Assembly (NCBI GenBank): GCA_021799315.1
Contig: JAJZAR010000049.1
Location: 1 to 10,160 of the forward strand
Reading direction: 5' to 3'
Source of the DNA: Thermoplasmata archaeon
GTDB taxonomy: Archaea > Thermoplasmatota > Thermoplasmata > Thermoplasmatales > Thermoplasmataceae
DNA: 10,160 nucleotides
In this document: piece after piece, positions 1 through 6,826 of the stretch
Position numbering within the stretch: the stretch's first letter is position 1
Layout: each line of letters starts with the position of its first letter
Translations under genes and position numbers: made by a program
The notes under the pieces: generated by a model
What the model saw: the letters and a program-made list of their open reading frames with translations, nothing else
Told to the model about the DNA's origin: nothing
Databases searched by the model: none

Positions 1-123
1 TGCATTACTACCATCTCTTTGTTCCAATGTAAACTGATTTCTCTGCAGAGTCAAATTATGATTTTGGAGGACTGTTGAAAAAGGAAAGATGAGTATGTAA
101 GTAACATATTACACATTCTATGG
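1..123. other. left edge, no supported gene
   Basis: Short open stretches enter from the window edge in several frames, for example a plus-strand tail ending at a stop near position 78, and a minus-strand frame open to the edge. None has a recognisable motif, a convincing start or a promoter. One of them may be the end of a gene lying to the left, but nothing here decides which. Confidence 0.4.
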
Positions 124-176
124 ATATGTAATAGAATACAAATTATTAATATATGTAATGTGATACACATATTAAT
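124..176 (+). repeat. imperfect tandem repeat over the ATPase promoter and start
   Basis: Two adjacent units, 124-150 (27 nt) and 151-176 (26 nt), both begin ATATGTAAT, share GATAC or AATAC in the middle and end TATTAAT. A third partial copy of TATGTAA lies at 94-100. The first unit contains the probable TATA box. The second unit runs into the start codon at 175. The duplication could be chance AT-rich slippage, or it could provide repeated sites for a regulator. Confidence 0.55.
143..154 (+). promoter_or_regulatory. TATA-like box of the AAA ATPase gene
   Basis: The stretch TTATTAATATAT is centred about 26 nt before the ATG at 175. This is the spacing expected if transcription begins at the start codon, as in leaderless archaeal mRNAs. 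Assigned from position and composition only. Confidence 0.5.
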
Positions 177-1467
177 GGAGAAGACATCAATATTGAAGAT
201 CCTTGACTCCTGGAATTTTTGGAATCACGACCTAGATACAGGTATACGCCGTGACTACTATGTAAACAATATTCTAAGATTCATTGACGATCCACAGATA
301 CTGATCGTTATCGAGACAGGGATCAGACGAGTTGGAAAGTCCTTTATCGCCAAACAAATAGCAAGAGCATTGATGGAAAAAAACCTTCATAAGACACAAG
401 TCTTGATCATCAACCTCGAGGATGAACGCCTCATTGAGAGGAACTATGAAACCATACTGGAAATGTATGAAGCCTATAAAACAAAAATCAACCCCGATCA
501 GAAGGCTATCATAATCCTCGATGAGGCACAGGAAATAGATGGGTGGGAACGTTTTGTCCGAGGGATAACTGAGAAAGGGGAAGCAAAGTTCCTGATAACA
601 GGTTCATCATCAAAGTTGCTTGATTCCGAGTATTCTACACTGCTTTCCGGGCGGCAGGTAGTGGTTTACATTCACCCTCTAGACCTGCTGGAATTCATGA
701 CATTTACAAAAGGTAAGGGGAGCTTGATGCATATCTTGAAAGACGGAGGATTTCCTGCAGTAACTCTTTCCGAGAATAAGAACGAGATTGTTTCTAGTTA
801 CTTCAACACCATAATTCTGAAGGATGTTATCCAGAGATACCGGGTCAGGAAACAGGACGAACTCATACGCCTCGCAAAATTCTATGTCACAAGCGTGGGT
901 TCAAGGATTACATTTAACAGCGTAGCAAAATTCCTCGGCCTTCCGGTTAAGACTGCCTACAATCTTTCCAAGTATCTGGAGAACGCTTATCTCATTTTCT
1001 TTGTGGAAAGGTTCTCCTTTTCCAGCAAATCACAGAACAACAGTCCCAGGAAGGTCTATTCCATAGACAACTCTTTTCCATCCCTTTTAGGGCTGAATCA
1101 TGTCGAGATTCTTGGAAGACTCCTTGAGAATCTGATCGCCAGCACCCTCTACAGGATATCAAGAAAGGTTACTGATTTTCGATTTTCCTACTGGCATGAG
1201 AACGGAAAAGAGGTTGATTTTGTTGTGAAACACAAAATGAAATACAAGGCATTCCAAGTCGCGTATTCAGTCAGGGAGGCTAAAATGAGAAACAAGGAAA
1301 TTTCAGCATTGCTTGACTGTGCCGCGCATCTCAACCTGGACAGCTGTCAAATCATAACCATGGATTATGCTGATGAGGAAATAGTGAACGGTATCACAAT
1401 TACCTATGTGCCAGCATCAGATTGGATCGAAAACACATTGAACATTTACAATGTGGGTTCTGTTTAA
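175..1467 (+). CDS. AAA_14/DUF4143 family ATPase
   Basis: This is a P-loop ATPase of the widespread archaeal and bacterial family that pairs an AAA_14 domain with a C-terminal DUF4143 domain. In the 430-residue form starting at ATG 175, Walker A is GIRRVGKS near residues 49-56 and Walker B is IIILDEAQE near 112-120. A sensor-like ITGSSS and the downstream LSGR are also typical of the family. A winged-helix-like segment follows in the middle. The C-terminal part carries EVDFVV and then QVAY, the positions where relatives have a PD-(D/E)XK-like nuclease signature; here it looks degenerate. I prefer ATG 175 over the in-frame GTG at 160, because the TATA-like box sits about 26 nt upstream of 175. 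The cellular role of the family is poorly defined, and many copies sit, as here, beside transposon debris. It is transcribed alone. Confidence 0.88.
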   Translation: MEKTSILKILDSWNFWNHDLDTGIRRDYYVNNILRFIDDPQILIVIETGIRRVGKSFIAKQIARALMEKNLHKTQVLIINLEDERLIERNYETILEMYEAYKTKINPDQKAIIILDEAQEIDGWERFVRGITEKGEAKFLITGSSSKLLDSEYSTLLSGRQVVVYIHPLDLLEFMTFTKGKGSLMHILKDGGFPAVTLSENKNEIVSSYFNTIILKDVIQRYRVRKQDELIRLAKFYVTSVGSRITFNSVAKFLGLPVKTAYNLSKYLENAYLIFFVERFSFSSKSQNNSPRKVYSIDNSFPSLLGLNHVEILGRLLENLIASTLYRISRKVTDFRFSYWHENGKEVDFVVKHKMKYKAFQVAYSVREAKMRNKEISALLDCAAHLNLDSCQIITMDYADEEIVNGITITYVPASDWIENTLNIYNVGSV

Positions 1468-1547
1468 GGAGATATCCTTTACCTGTGTAATTAAAATTTC
1501 AACCGATCGACCACACGAAGTTCAATGTTCAGTTACTCTCATTTGCT
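1468..1547. other. spacer after the ATPase gene
   Basis: No gene is seen. Just past the stop codon, AAGGA (1466-1470) and TCCTT (1475-1479) could form a five-pair hairpin with a GATA loop. No T-run follows, so I do not call it a terminator. Confidence 0.4.
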
Positions 1548-1798
1548 TTATTGGATTTCCACTGTTGATGGTAAAGGCAGCTTAGTATGTCTGAATATTT
1601 TTCGTATACTTTCAGGATCAGATTTCATCATATTCATTATCAATTCTGCCCTCTCATACAGTTCTTCATACCTCTTAGGATAGAAATTAGACAATTTCTG
1701 GTATTTCAATACATTCCACACCAATTCATCAGGATTGAGATCTGGAGAATATACCAGAGTTGACATAATATGGAACAACTAACCAAAAGAGCAGTAAC
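1532..1798. repeat. possible imperfect inverted repeats flanking the IS630 remnant
   Basis: GTTACTCTCATTT at 1532-1544 resembles the reverse complement of AAAAGAGCAGTAAC at 1785-1798, allowing one gap and one mismatch. The pair brackets the transposase remnant. It may therefore mark the ends of an internally deleted, MITE-like derivative about 267 bp long. The match is short and TA target duplications are not evident. Confidence 0.25.
1548..1777 (-). pseudogene. truncated IS630-type transposase, C-terminal remnant
   Basis: The minus-strand reading contains LVYSPDLNPDELVWNVLK, a clear match to the final catalytic block of IS630/Tc1-like DDE transposases. In that family the pattern is YSPxLNPxE-x-W, and the glutamate is the last residue of the DDE triad. 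About 65-75 residues remain, ending at the TAA at 1550-1548. The N-terminal two-thirds, with both catalytic aspartates, is missing. Upstream of about 1778 the frame meets a stop (TAG at 1781-1779) and no transposase-like sequence continues. The only in-frame starts are a TTG at 1778 and an internal ATG, so this is a dead remnant, not a small functional gene. Confidence 0.8.
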
Positions 1799-1925
1799 CC
1801 AATTGGAAGTTAAAAGTATGTTAAATATATATTAAAATAAGAATACACTATTTGCTATTTTTATTTGTTCGCTGAAACACGGATTTGTCATGTGGTTAAT
1901 AAAATGCGAAAACAATGAGGTAATA

Positions 1926-1938
1926 TTTTTATACTATA
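1926..1938 (+). promoter_or_regulatory. TATA-like box of the three-gene operon
   Basis: TTTTTATACTATA lies about 45 nt before the chosen ATG at 1978, predicting a transcript start near 1955-1958 and a leader of about 20 nt. A weak ribosome-binding match, GGTG at 1965-1968, is spaced nine bases from that ATG. This supports the ATG over the upstream in-frame TTG 1963 and GTG 1966. Another AT-rich stretch at 1821-1840 could be a second promoter but is too far away for a short leader. Confidence 0.5.
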
Positions 1939-1977
1939 CACTTATGTCTAATTGCCTAATAGTTGGTGCTGACAAAA

Positions 1978-2931
1978 ATGGAACAAATTTCTGAAGAAGA
2001 AAAACCACCAGGTCTAACTCCATTCTTCAGGGCCCGTAACCTTGAAAGGACTCTGGGAATGAGTAAATTGTTTTTAAAATTTGAGGGAGCTAGCATAACA
2101 GGAACGCAAAAGGATAGAATTTCATACCTTCATGTAAGAAGGGCTATGGAGCTAGGTTATGATACAATTTCCGTTGCAACGTGCGGGAATTATGGAGCTT
2201 CAATATCTTACTTTGCGTCCGCCTATGGAATGAAGTCGGTTGTAGCCACCCCCTCTTTCTATGCTGGTGAAAGAAATGAAGAAATCTACGAAAATGGAGC
2301 CACACTCATACAGAAGAACATGAAGTATGAAGATCTGGTTGAATACATGAAAGACAAATCCAGAGATGAAAACTGGTATGATGCCAGCCCAGGTTCATTC
2401 AATTCGACAGTCGATATACTTGGATATGAAAGTATTGCTGCTGAAATAGTTCAGAATCTTGGACATTCTCCATCCTATGTTGCCGCTCCAGTGGGCAATG
2501 GTACAACTCTGGCCGGAATATACAGCGGATTCAAAAAACTTTACAGAAAAGGAGTAATAACAACTATTCCTAGATTTATAGCTTCAAGTACATCCCTTGG
2601 AAACCCCATAGTGTACTCCTGGAAACATGGATATAAGAAAATACAGGTTCTTGAGCCATCCACCATAGTGGAAACACAAGTTAATGAACCATTGGTGTCT
2701 TTCAGATCCATGGATGGACAGAAAGCACTGAATTCCATATATGACAGTAAGGGTGTAGCCATCGGAGTGAACGATGAGGATATGAAGAAGTTCGCTAAAA
2801 TAATTAACAGCCAACAGTCCATAGAAGTCCTACCTGCATCTGCGTCCTCTATGTCGGCAGCTTTCAGGAATCTCTCAGGGAGAACATATTCCGGAGAGGT
2901 GGTTGTTATACTCACGGGAAGAGGACATTGA
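1978..2931 (+). CDS. fold-type II PLP enzyme, threonine synthase-like
   Basis: The protein belongs to the PLP-dependent fold-type II family that includes threonine synthase, cysteate synthase and threonine dehydratase. From ATG 1978 it has 317 residues. The PLP-binding lysine is K45 in TGTQKDRIS, matching the FKDR block of threonine synthase. CGNYGAS near 69-75 fits the substrate-binding loop, and GNGTT at 173-177 is the glycine-rich loop that holds the PLP phosphate. At 317 residues it is short for a threonine synthase, and the residues around the lysine are not the canonical NPxGSFKDR, so a different beta-replacement or elimination reaction is quite possible. It is the first gene of a three-gene operon. 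Its TGA overlaps the next ATG by one base (TGATG), implying translational coupling. The exact substrate cannot be read from the sequence. Confidence 0.85.
   Translation: MEQISEEEKPPGLTPFFRARNLERTLGMSKLFLKFEGASITGTQKDRISYLHVRRAMELGYDTISVATCGNYGASISYFASAYGMKSVVATPSFYAGERNEEIYENGATLIQKNMKYEDLVEYMKDKSRDENWYDASPGSFNSTVDILGYESIAAEIVQNLGHSPSYVAAPVGNGTTLAGIYSGFKKLYRKGVITTIPRFIASSTSLGNPIVYSWKHGYKKIQVLEPSTIVETQVNEPLVSFRSMDGQKALNSIYDSKGVAIGVNDEDMKKFAKIINSQQSIEVLPASASSMSAAFRNLSGRTYSGEVVVILTGRGH
2921..2924 (+). promoter_or_regulatory. ribosome binding site for the DUF1611 gene
   Basis: GAGG ends six bases before ATG 2931 and lies inside the end of the PLP gene. It favours the ATG at 2931 over the adjacent in-frame TTG at 2928 as the start of the DUF1611 gene. 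Confidence 0.55.
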
Positions 2932-3983
2932 TGATTGATGCCATTATCCTCGCAGAAGGTGTTCTTGGAACAACGTATGGCAAAACCGCCAATGGTCTGT
3001 GCCGTTTTTCAAAAAGATACAACATCAAGGCAGTTGTGGATAGCAAGAAGGACGGCATGGATATTCAGAGTGTAATCAGAAAAGCATCGGCTGAAATCAA
3101 GATTGTGAAAGACCTTGATGAAGCTCTAAACACCTTTAAAGATGCAAAAACAATGATAATTGGAGTTGTTACAGATGGAGGTTATCTACCCGGCGATCTG
3201 AGGCCAGTCATAGAAAAAGCAATAAAATCTGGCATGAATATTGTAAATGGGCTGCATCAATTCATTTCTGACGACCCAGAATTCAGCAGTCTTGCCAAGA
3301 AGTATAAGGTTGAGTTAACAGATGTTAGAAAAATGTTCATGCTCAGACAGGATTTCTTTTCAGGGAAAATTTGGGAAGTAAAATCATTCAAACTGGCTGT
3401 TCTGGGAACAGATAGTGCTATTGGCAAGAGGACTACTGCCGTTTACCTGAACGAAGAAATGAAGAGATTGGGAAACACGTCGGTTATGATAGGTACTGGC
3501 CAGACTGCTTGGATGCAGGGATTTGACTATACTGTTGTTATTGATGCAATGGTCAATGATTTTGTCGCCGGCGGTATTGAAAACACAGTTGTCAAGGCGT
3601 GGAACGAACTAAAACCTGATTTCATGTTTCTGGAAGGGCAGGGATCCGTTCTACATCCTGCCTACCCAGGAAGCTTTGAAATAATTGCAGCCGGGAAGCC
3701 TGATGCCATTATCCTTCAACATGCTCCAAAGAGAGTGTATTACGATGGGTTTGACGGAATAAAGATTCCACCACTGAGCAAATTCATACGAATTCTTGAG
3801 GAACTTTCAGACAAAAAAGTAATAGGTATATCTCTAAACACCGAAAATATGGAGAAGGATGAGATCGTTCCTGAAATCGAACGCATTGAGAAAGAATATG
3901 GCATTACATGCTTTGATCCCCTGGGAAACCTTAAAAAAATAGGAAATACCATACTCGAAGCCATGAAGGAACAAAAGAAGTGA
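2931..3983 (+). CDS. DUF1611 P-loop protein, DgcN-like
   Basis: This 350-residue protein is a full-length DUF1611 member. The N-terminal half resembles a Rossmann-like domain with VVTDGGYLP near 79-87. The C-terminal half is a P-loop domain, with a Walker A-like GTDSAIGKRTT at 159-169. Further on are the family blocks GTGQTAWMQG, VIDAMVNDFVAGGIE and LEGQGSVLHPAYPGS. A characterised bacterial relative, DgcN, is a D-glutamate N-acetyltransferase that works with the racemase DgcA. No DgcA-like enolase-superfamily gene is seen in the window. Whether this archaeal protein acts on glutamate, or acylates at all, is inference. The start overlaps the PLP gene stop by one base and the next gene begins five bases after its stop, so all three should be co-expressed. 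Confidence 0.85.
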   Translation: MIDAIILAEGVLGTTYGKTANGLCRFSKRYNIKAVVDSKKDGMDIQSVIRKASAEIKIVKDLDEALNTFKDAKTMIIGVVTDGGYLPGDLRPVIEKAIKSGMNIVNGLHQFISDDPEFSSLAKKYKVELTDVRKMFMLRQDFFSGKIWEVKSFKLAVLGTDSAIGKRTTAVYLNEEMKRLGNTSVMIGTGQTAWMQGFDYTVVIDAMVNDFVAGGIENTVVKAWNELKPDFMFLEGQGSVLHPAYPGSFEIIAAGKPDAIILQHAPKRVYYDGFDGIKIPPLSKFIRILEELSDKKVIGISLNTENMEKDEIVPEIERIEKEYGITCFDPLGNLKKIGNTILEAMKEQKK

Positions 3984-3987
3984 CTCC

Positions 3988-5382
3988 TTGTCTTACTTGA
4001 ACAAAATAAGATGCTTCATAGCAATAAAAATTTCTGTTGAACTGATTGAAAAGAACAGGGCAGTAATTCTTATTAGAATTGATGATGATACTTTTCGTCT
4101 CTACTATACATACAACCATGATGTGAATTTAAATGAAAACCTTGCAGGCCTTATGGGAATTTCTGCTGTGATCAATTATTCACTCTTCACAGAAAGGATC
4201 ATACTGGATTTCCCAACATCAAAGGTAGACAGAAAAATGATTGAAGAAATGGTTCGCATAAACAACAAAGAGGTTTTCATCAATAGGCTTTGCAGGAGAA
4301 GATACGAATTTTTCAGAAATGAATTTCTACCAGGAGATGAGGATATCACTCCAGAAAATGCTGCAGGAGATGTTAAACTCATATTCACCAGAGATTTTGA
4401 TGATCAATATGTGGTAAAGAACCCGGATTCTTCTGCTGTGATGTCATCAGGTGGAAAGGAAAGCTTGTTGACATATGGTATGATGAGAGAGATCACTACT
4501 TCTCCAATCCCATATTTTTTCAATGAATCTGGAGGCCACTGGAAAGCAGCAAAGCATTCCTATGATGTGATGAAAGCACAAACCAAAGCAGCAAAGGTAT
4601 GGTCGAATATAGACAGGTTTTATAATTATATGAACCACAGGATGCCCATTCTTGACCCTGAGGTCTCCTTTTCATGGGCTGATGACTATCCTGTTCAACT
4701 TTTCCTCTTTCCAGTGTACCTGTTTGCCATGCTACCTTCCCTTGATGTGCTGGGAATCGGAGATATTGCAATGGGCAACGAAATGGATGATCCTCTTGAG
4801 ACCGGCCCATATAAAGGAATGAATCACTATTTCGGTGTTTACGATCAGAGCCTGGATTTCCAGAATAGGTTTTCAAAATATATGGATGAAAAGGGCTTTG
4901 GTGTCCATCTCTGGTCTGCCCTGTACAATATTTATGGAACTGTTGTTGAAAATATTCTGGTGAACAGATATCCTGACCTCTTTCTGCTTCAGCGTTCATG
5001 CCATTCGTGCCACTATGATAATGGAGATGTTTTTCCCTGTGGAAAATGCAGCAAGTGCCTTGGTGTAAGACTATTCCTGGAATACGCAGGAGGAAATCCG
5101 GAAAAAATTCACTACCCTACATCCAGTGACCTCATGGCCTCAGTGAATAAAGAAAAGATGAAACTCGATCCTGAAGAGCTTGCATTTCTCACAGAAGGAT
5201 TGGAACATGGAAAATATAAGGAAAGCACGCAGATAACTGGCATTCATTTACTTGGAAATGAACGAGTCCCTTTTGAAAATGTGCCAGACAAGTACAGAGA
5301 TTCATTGAACAGAATTGTGGAATTTTATACGGACGGTAAATGGGTTACAAAGAACAATAAGTGGGAAAAAGTCACTGGGTAA
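3988..5382 (+). CDS. MurL-like PP-loop protein (ATP-dependent epimerase family)
   Basis: The 464-residue protein has a PP-loop ATP-pyrophosphatase signature, SGGKES, at 154-159. A cysteine cluster follows near the C-terminus: C338, C341, C351, C354 and C357, a likely zinc site. The order of blocks matches my recollection of MurL: N-terminal strands, SGGK(D/E)S, GNE with a downstream histidine, a helical stretch with conserved E, then SC...CxxCxKC. MurL adenylates the terminal L-glutamate of UDP-MurNAc-L-Ala-L-Glu and inverts it to D-glutamate, releasing AMP and PPi. The substrate here is unknown, because a Thermoplasmatales host would have no peptidoglycan and no Mur ligase is seen. The start is a TTG at 3988, with a second in-frame TTG at 3997; no ATG lies near. 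The 3' end overlaps the convergent tsr3 gene by 11 bp. Confidence 0.72.
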   Translation: MSYLNKIRCFIAIKISVELIEKNRAVILIRIDDDTFRLYYTYNHDVNLNENLAGLMGISAVINYSLFTERIILDFPTSKVDRKMIEEMVRINNKEVFINRLCRRRYEFFRNEFLPGDEDITPENAAGDVKLIFTRDFDDQYVVKNPDSSAVMSSGGKESLLTYGMMREITTSPIPYFFNESGGHWKAAKHSYDVMKAQTKAAKVWSNIDRFYNYMNHRMPILDPEVSFSWADDYPVQLFLFPVYLFAMLPSLDVLGIGDIAMGNEMDDPLETGPYKGMNHYFGVYDQSLDFQNRFSKYMDEKGFGVHLWSALYNIYGTVVENILVNRYPDLFLLQRSCHSCHYDNGDVFPCGKCSKCLGVRLFLEYAGGNPEKIHYPTSSDLMASVNKEKMKLDPEELAFLTEGLEHGKYKESTQITGIHLLGNERVPFENVPDKYRDSLNRIVEFYTDGKWVTKNNKWEKVTG

Positions 5383-5881
5383 ATCCAAATTCCCCATATA
5401 TTACTTCGATGTCCTGAAGGGTTGCCGCCTTTGAATATGATTCAAGAAGTTCCCTGTTTGTTTCAAGGAATGTGTGACCCCAACTGAATTTTGATATGAT
5501 ATACTCAGCCTGGTCCCTGAACCCCGTGATGTAAAGAGCAGCACAAACCGCCTCAACTGAAGACAGGTAGTTAAATTTCCCATAATTAACAGGATTTGAG
5601 GCCATAAGTATGGGCAGCTTTCGTGAGTGTTCAGTTTTGATCTGCTCCAGAAGCATGCCAGATTTCCATGACCCTTCTATTATACATAACCCTCTGCGTT
5701 CCAGAAATTTCCTGTCACCTGGCAGGATGATACTGTCACCATCAGCCCTTAAAACTGTATGCCTTTGAATTTCCCTTACATCTATCCTTGTCGCAAGCGA
5801 AAAGCGGTTCAGTTTTTTCATTGTGGACTTTTTAGGATCATCCTGAAAGAGGTCTGCATAATATATTGAAATATTTTTCAT
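5372..5881 (-). CDS. tsr3: rRNA aminocarboxypropyltransferase Tsr3
   Basis: Tsr3 (DUF367 plus an RLI-like N-terminus) transfers the 3-amino-3-carboxypropyl group of SAM to a pseudouridine of small-subunit rRNA. The 169-residue form beginning MKNISIYYAD fits the usual archaeal length and start. DDPKKST at 14-20 matches the N-terminal block. Further on, IEGSWKS (69-74 region), NPVNYG (96-101), LSSVEAVCAALYITG (106-120) and FSWGHTFLETN (132-142) match the catalytic domain. The canonical DCSW is EGSW here. I chose ATG 5881 over the longer frame from 5944: the shorter start has a GGAG ribosome-binding site (5894-5891) nine bases upstream and avoids overlapping the upstream gene. It lies 22 bp after the beta-lactamase-fold gene and is probably co-transcribed with it. 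Confidence 0.9.
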   Translation of the reverse strand: MKNISIYYADLFQDDPKKSTMKKLNRFSLATRIDVREIQRHTVLRADGDSIILPGDRKFLERRGLCIIEGSWKSGMLLEQIKTEHSRKLPILMASNPVNYGKFNYLSSVEAVCAALYITGFRDQAEYIISKFSWGHTFLETNRELLESYSKAATLQDIEVIYGEFGFTQ

Positions 5882-5890
5882 ATTAAATAT

Positions 5891-5894
5891 CTCC
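5891..5894 (-). promoter_or_regulatory. ribosome binding site deciding the tsr3 start
   Basis: On the minus strand, GGAG is followed by nine bases and then ATG at 5881. It lies in the 22-bp gap after the stop of the upstream hydrolase gene, so tsr3 is probably translated from its own site on a shared mRNA. Confidence 0.65.
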
Positions 5895-5903
5895 ACGCGT
5901 TCC

Positions 5904-6698
5904 TCAGGTTCCCTCCCATGAAGTGTATTTAGGGTTATCCACATCTCCAGAAACCCTTATTGCCTTTTCTTCCGTATCATGGCTGAGCACGAGTATCCAT
6001 GATTCCTTTATGGCCATTGAAAGAAGCTCTTTTTTTACCTGAAACGATTTCAATGGTTCCTGATCAATGGCGGTGATTCTGGATGGCTTCAGGTGAAACG
6101 TGGAAGGAAAGAGGTCTCCAGCATAAAGAATCTTTGTACCTCCATTTCTGTAAAATATGGCCATATGCCCTGTTGTGTGTCCACCTGTCATTTTCAGAGT
6201 GAAATTGCCCACCCTCGTATCAGTGAAGACGGGAGAAAGGTTTGTTGTGCTTATATCCTGGTTTGCATAGCTTGCCTTTGCCATATCGTTAGGATTCTGA
6301 AAATTATTGACCTCTGTAATACTTGCCACTGACCTGCTGCTTGAAAGATCAGTAAATGAATGTCCGGTATGATCGAAATGAAGATGGGTATGAAAAATTG
6401 ATTCAAACTTTTTTATCCTCTTCTTTTTCATATATGCCTTAAGCTCTTCTGAAGATTCTGCGTTGAACCACTTGCGATAATACTCTGATATTTGCCCTCC
6501 AATGCCTCCGTCCAGAAGATAGAACTTGTTATTATCCTCAATTATTGTAAGGTTTGTGTTGAGCTTTATTCTGTAATCAGGTGTTGTGTCATAATATTTT
6601 GACCACACGTTTTTTGGGCTTGTTCCAAATATTGCCCCTGGATCCAAAGCGAATGTTCCATCATTTATTACGGCAACTTCTGGTGAGTATTCGGTCAT
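5904..6698 (-). CDS. metallo-beta-lactamase-fold hydrolase
   Basis: This 264-residue protein has the full metal-binding set of the metallo-beta-lactamase fold. HTHLHFDHTGH at 103-113 supplies the HxHxDH motif (H105, H107, D109, H110). GGHTTGH at 172-178 gives the next histidine, AGDLF at 193-197 the bridging aspartate, and LSHD at 238-241 the last histidine. This indicates a dinuclear zinc or iron hydrolase of the lactonase/glyoxalase II-like group. No signal peptide or membrane segment is seen, so it should be cytoplasmic. The substrate cannot be assigned. It is the first gene of a two-gene unit with tsr3 and has its own TATA-like element. Apart from location, nothing ties it to rRNA modification. 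Confidence 0.85.
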   Translation of the reverse strand: MTEYSPEVAVINDGTFALDPGAIFGTSPKNVWSKYYDTTPDYRIKLNTNLTIIEDNNKFYLLDGGIGGQISEYYRKWFNAESSEELKAYMKKKRIKKFESIFHTHLHFDHTGHSFTDLSSSRSVASITEVNNFQNPNDMAKASYANQDISTTNLSPVFTDTRVGNFTLKMTGGHTTGHMAIFYRNGGTKILYAGDLFPSTFHLKPSRITAIDQEPLKSFQVKKELLSMAIKESWILVLSHDTEEKAIRVSGDVDNPKYTSWEGT

Positions 6699-6720
6699 AA
6701 TGTGTAATAGCGACCTATTC

Positions 6721-6729
6721 TAAATATTG
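6721..6729 (-). promoter_or_regulatory. TATA-like box of the hydrolase-tsr3 unit
   Basis: On the minus strand, CAATATTTA lies about 26 nt before the ATG at 6698. This spacing predicts a leaderless or nearly leaderless transcript. It separates this unit from the S-adenosylmethionine synthetase gene upstream. Confidence 0.45.
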
Positions 6730-6799
6730 ATTGTTATTGAACTCAGACCTGCACCAAAAATGCATGATTAAGCAAGAGAAGCAGTTTGAGATCGCACCT

Positions 6800-6815
6800 A
6801 AAAATAAAGAAAAAT
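6800..6815 (-). terminator. T-rich terminator after the SAM synthetase gene
   Basis: The minus-strand sequence ATTTTTCTTTATTTTT begins about 11 bases after the stop codon of the SAM synthetase gene. Two T5 runs without a hairpin are the usual form of an intrinsic archaeal terminator. Confidence 0.55.
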
Positions 6816-6826
6816 CTGGGTATGCT

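Noticed and set aside
1466..1479. Hairpin after the ATPase gene as a terminator
   Set aside because: The stem is only five pairs and no T-run follows.
2541..2915. 124-residue minus-strand frame opposite the PLP enzyme
   Set aside because: It is antisense to a gene with intact PLP-binding motifs and has no recognisable domain of its own.
4520..4999. 159-residue minus-strand frame opposite the MurL-like gene
   Set aside because: It lies entirely antisense to a gene with clear motifs, and its composition is typical of a shadow frame.
5882..5944. N-terminal extension of Tsr3 from the ATG at 5944
   Set aside because: It overlaps the upstream hydrolase gene, adds residues not typical of the family, and the ATG at 5881 has a good GGAG site nine bases upstream.
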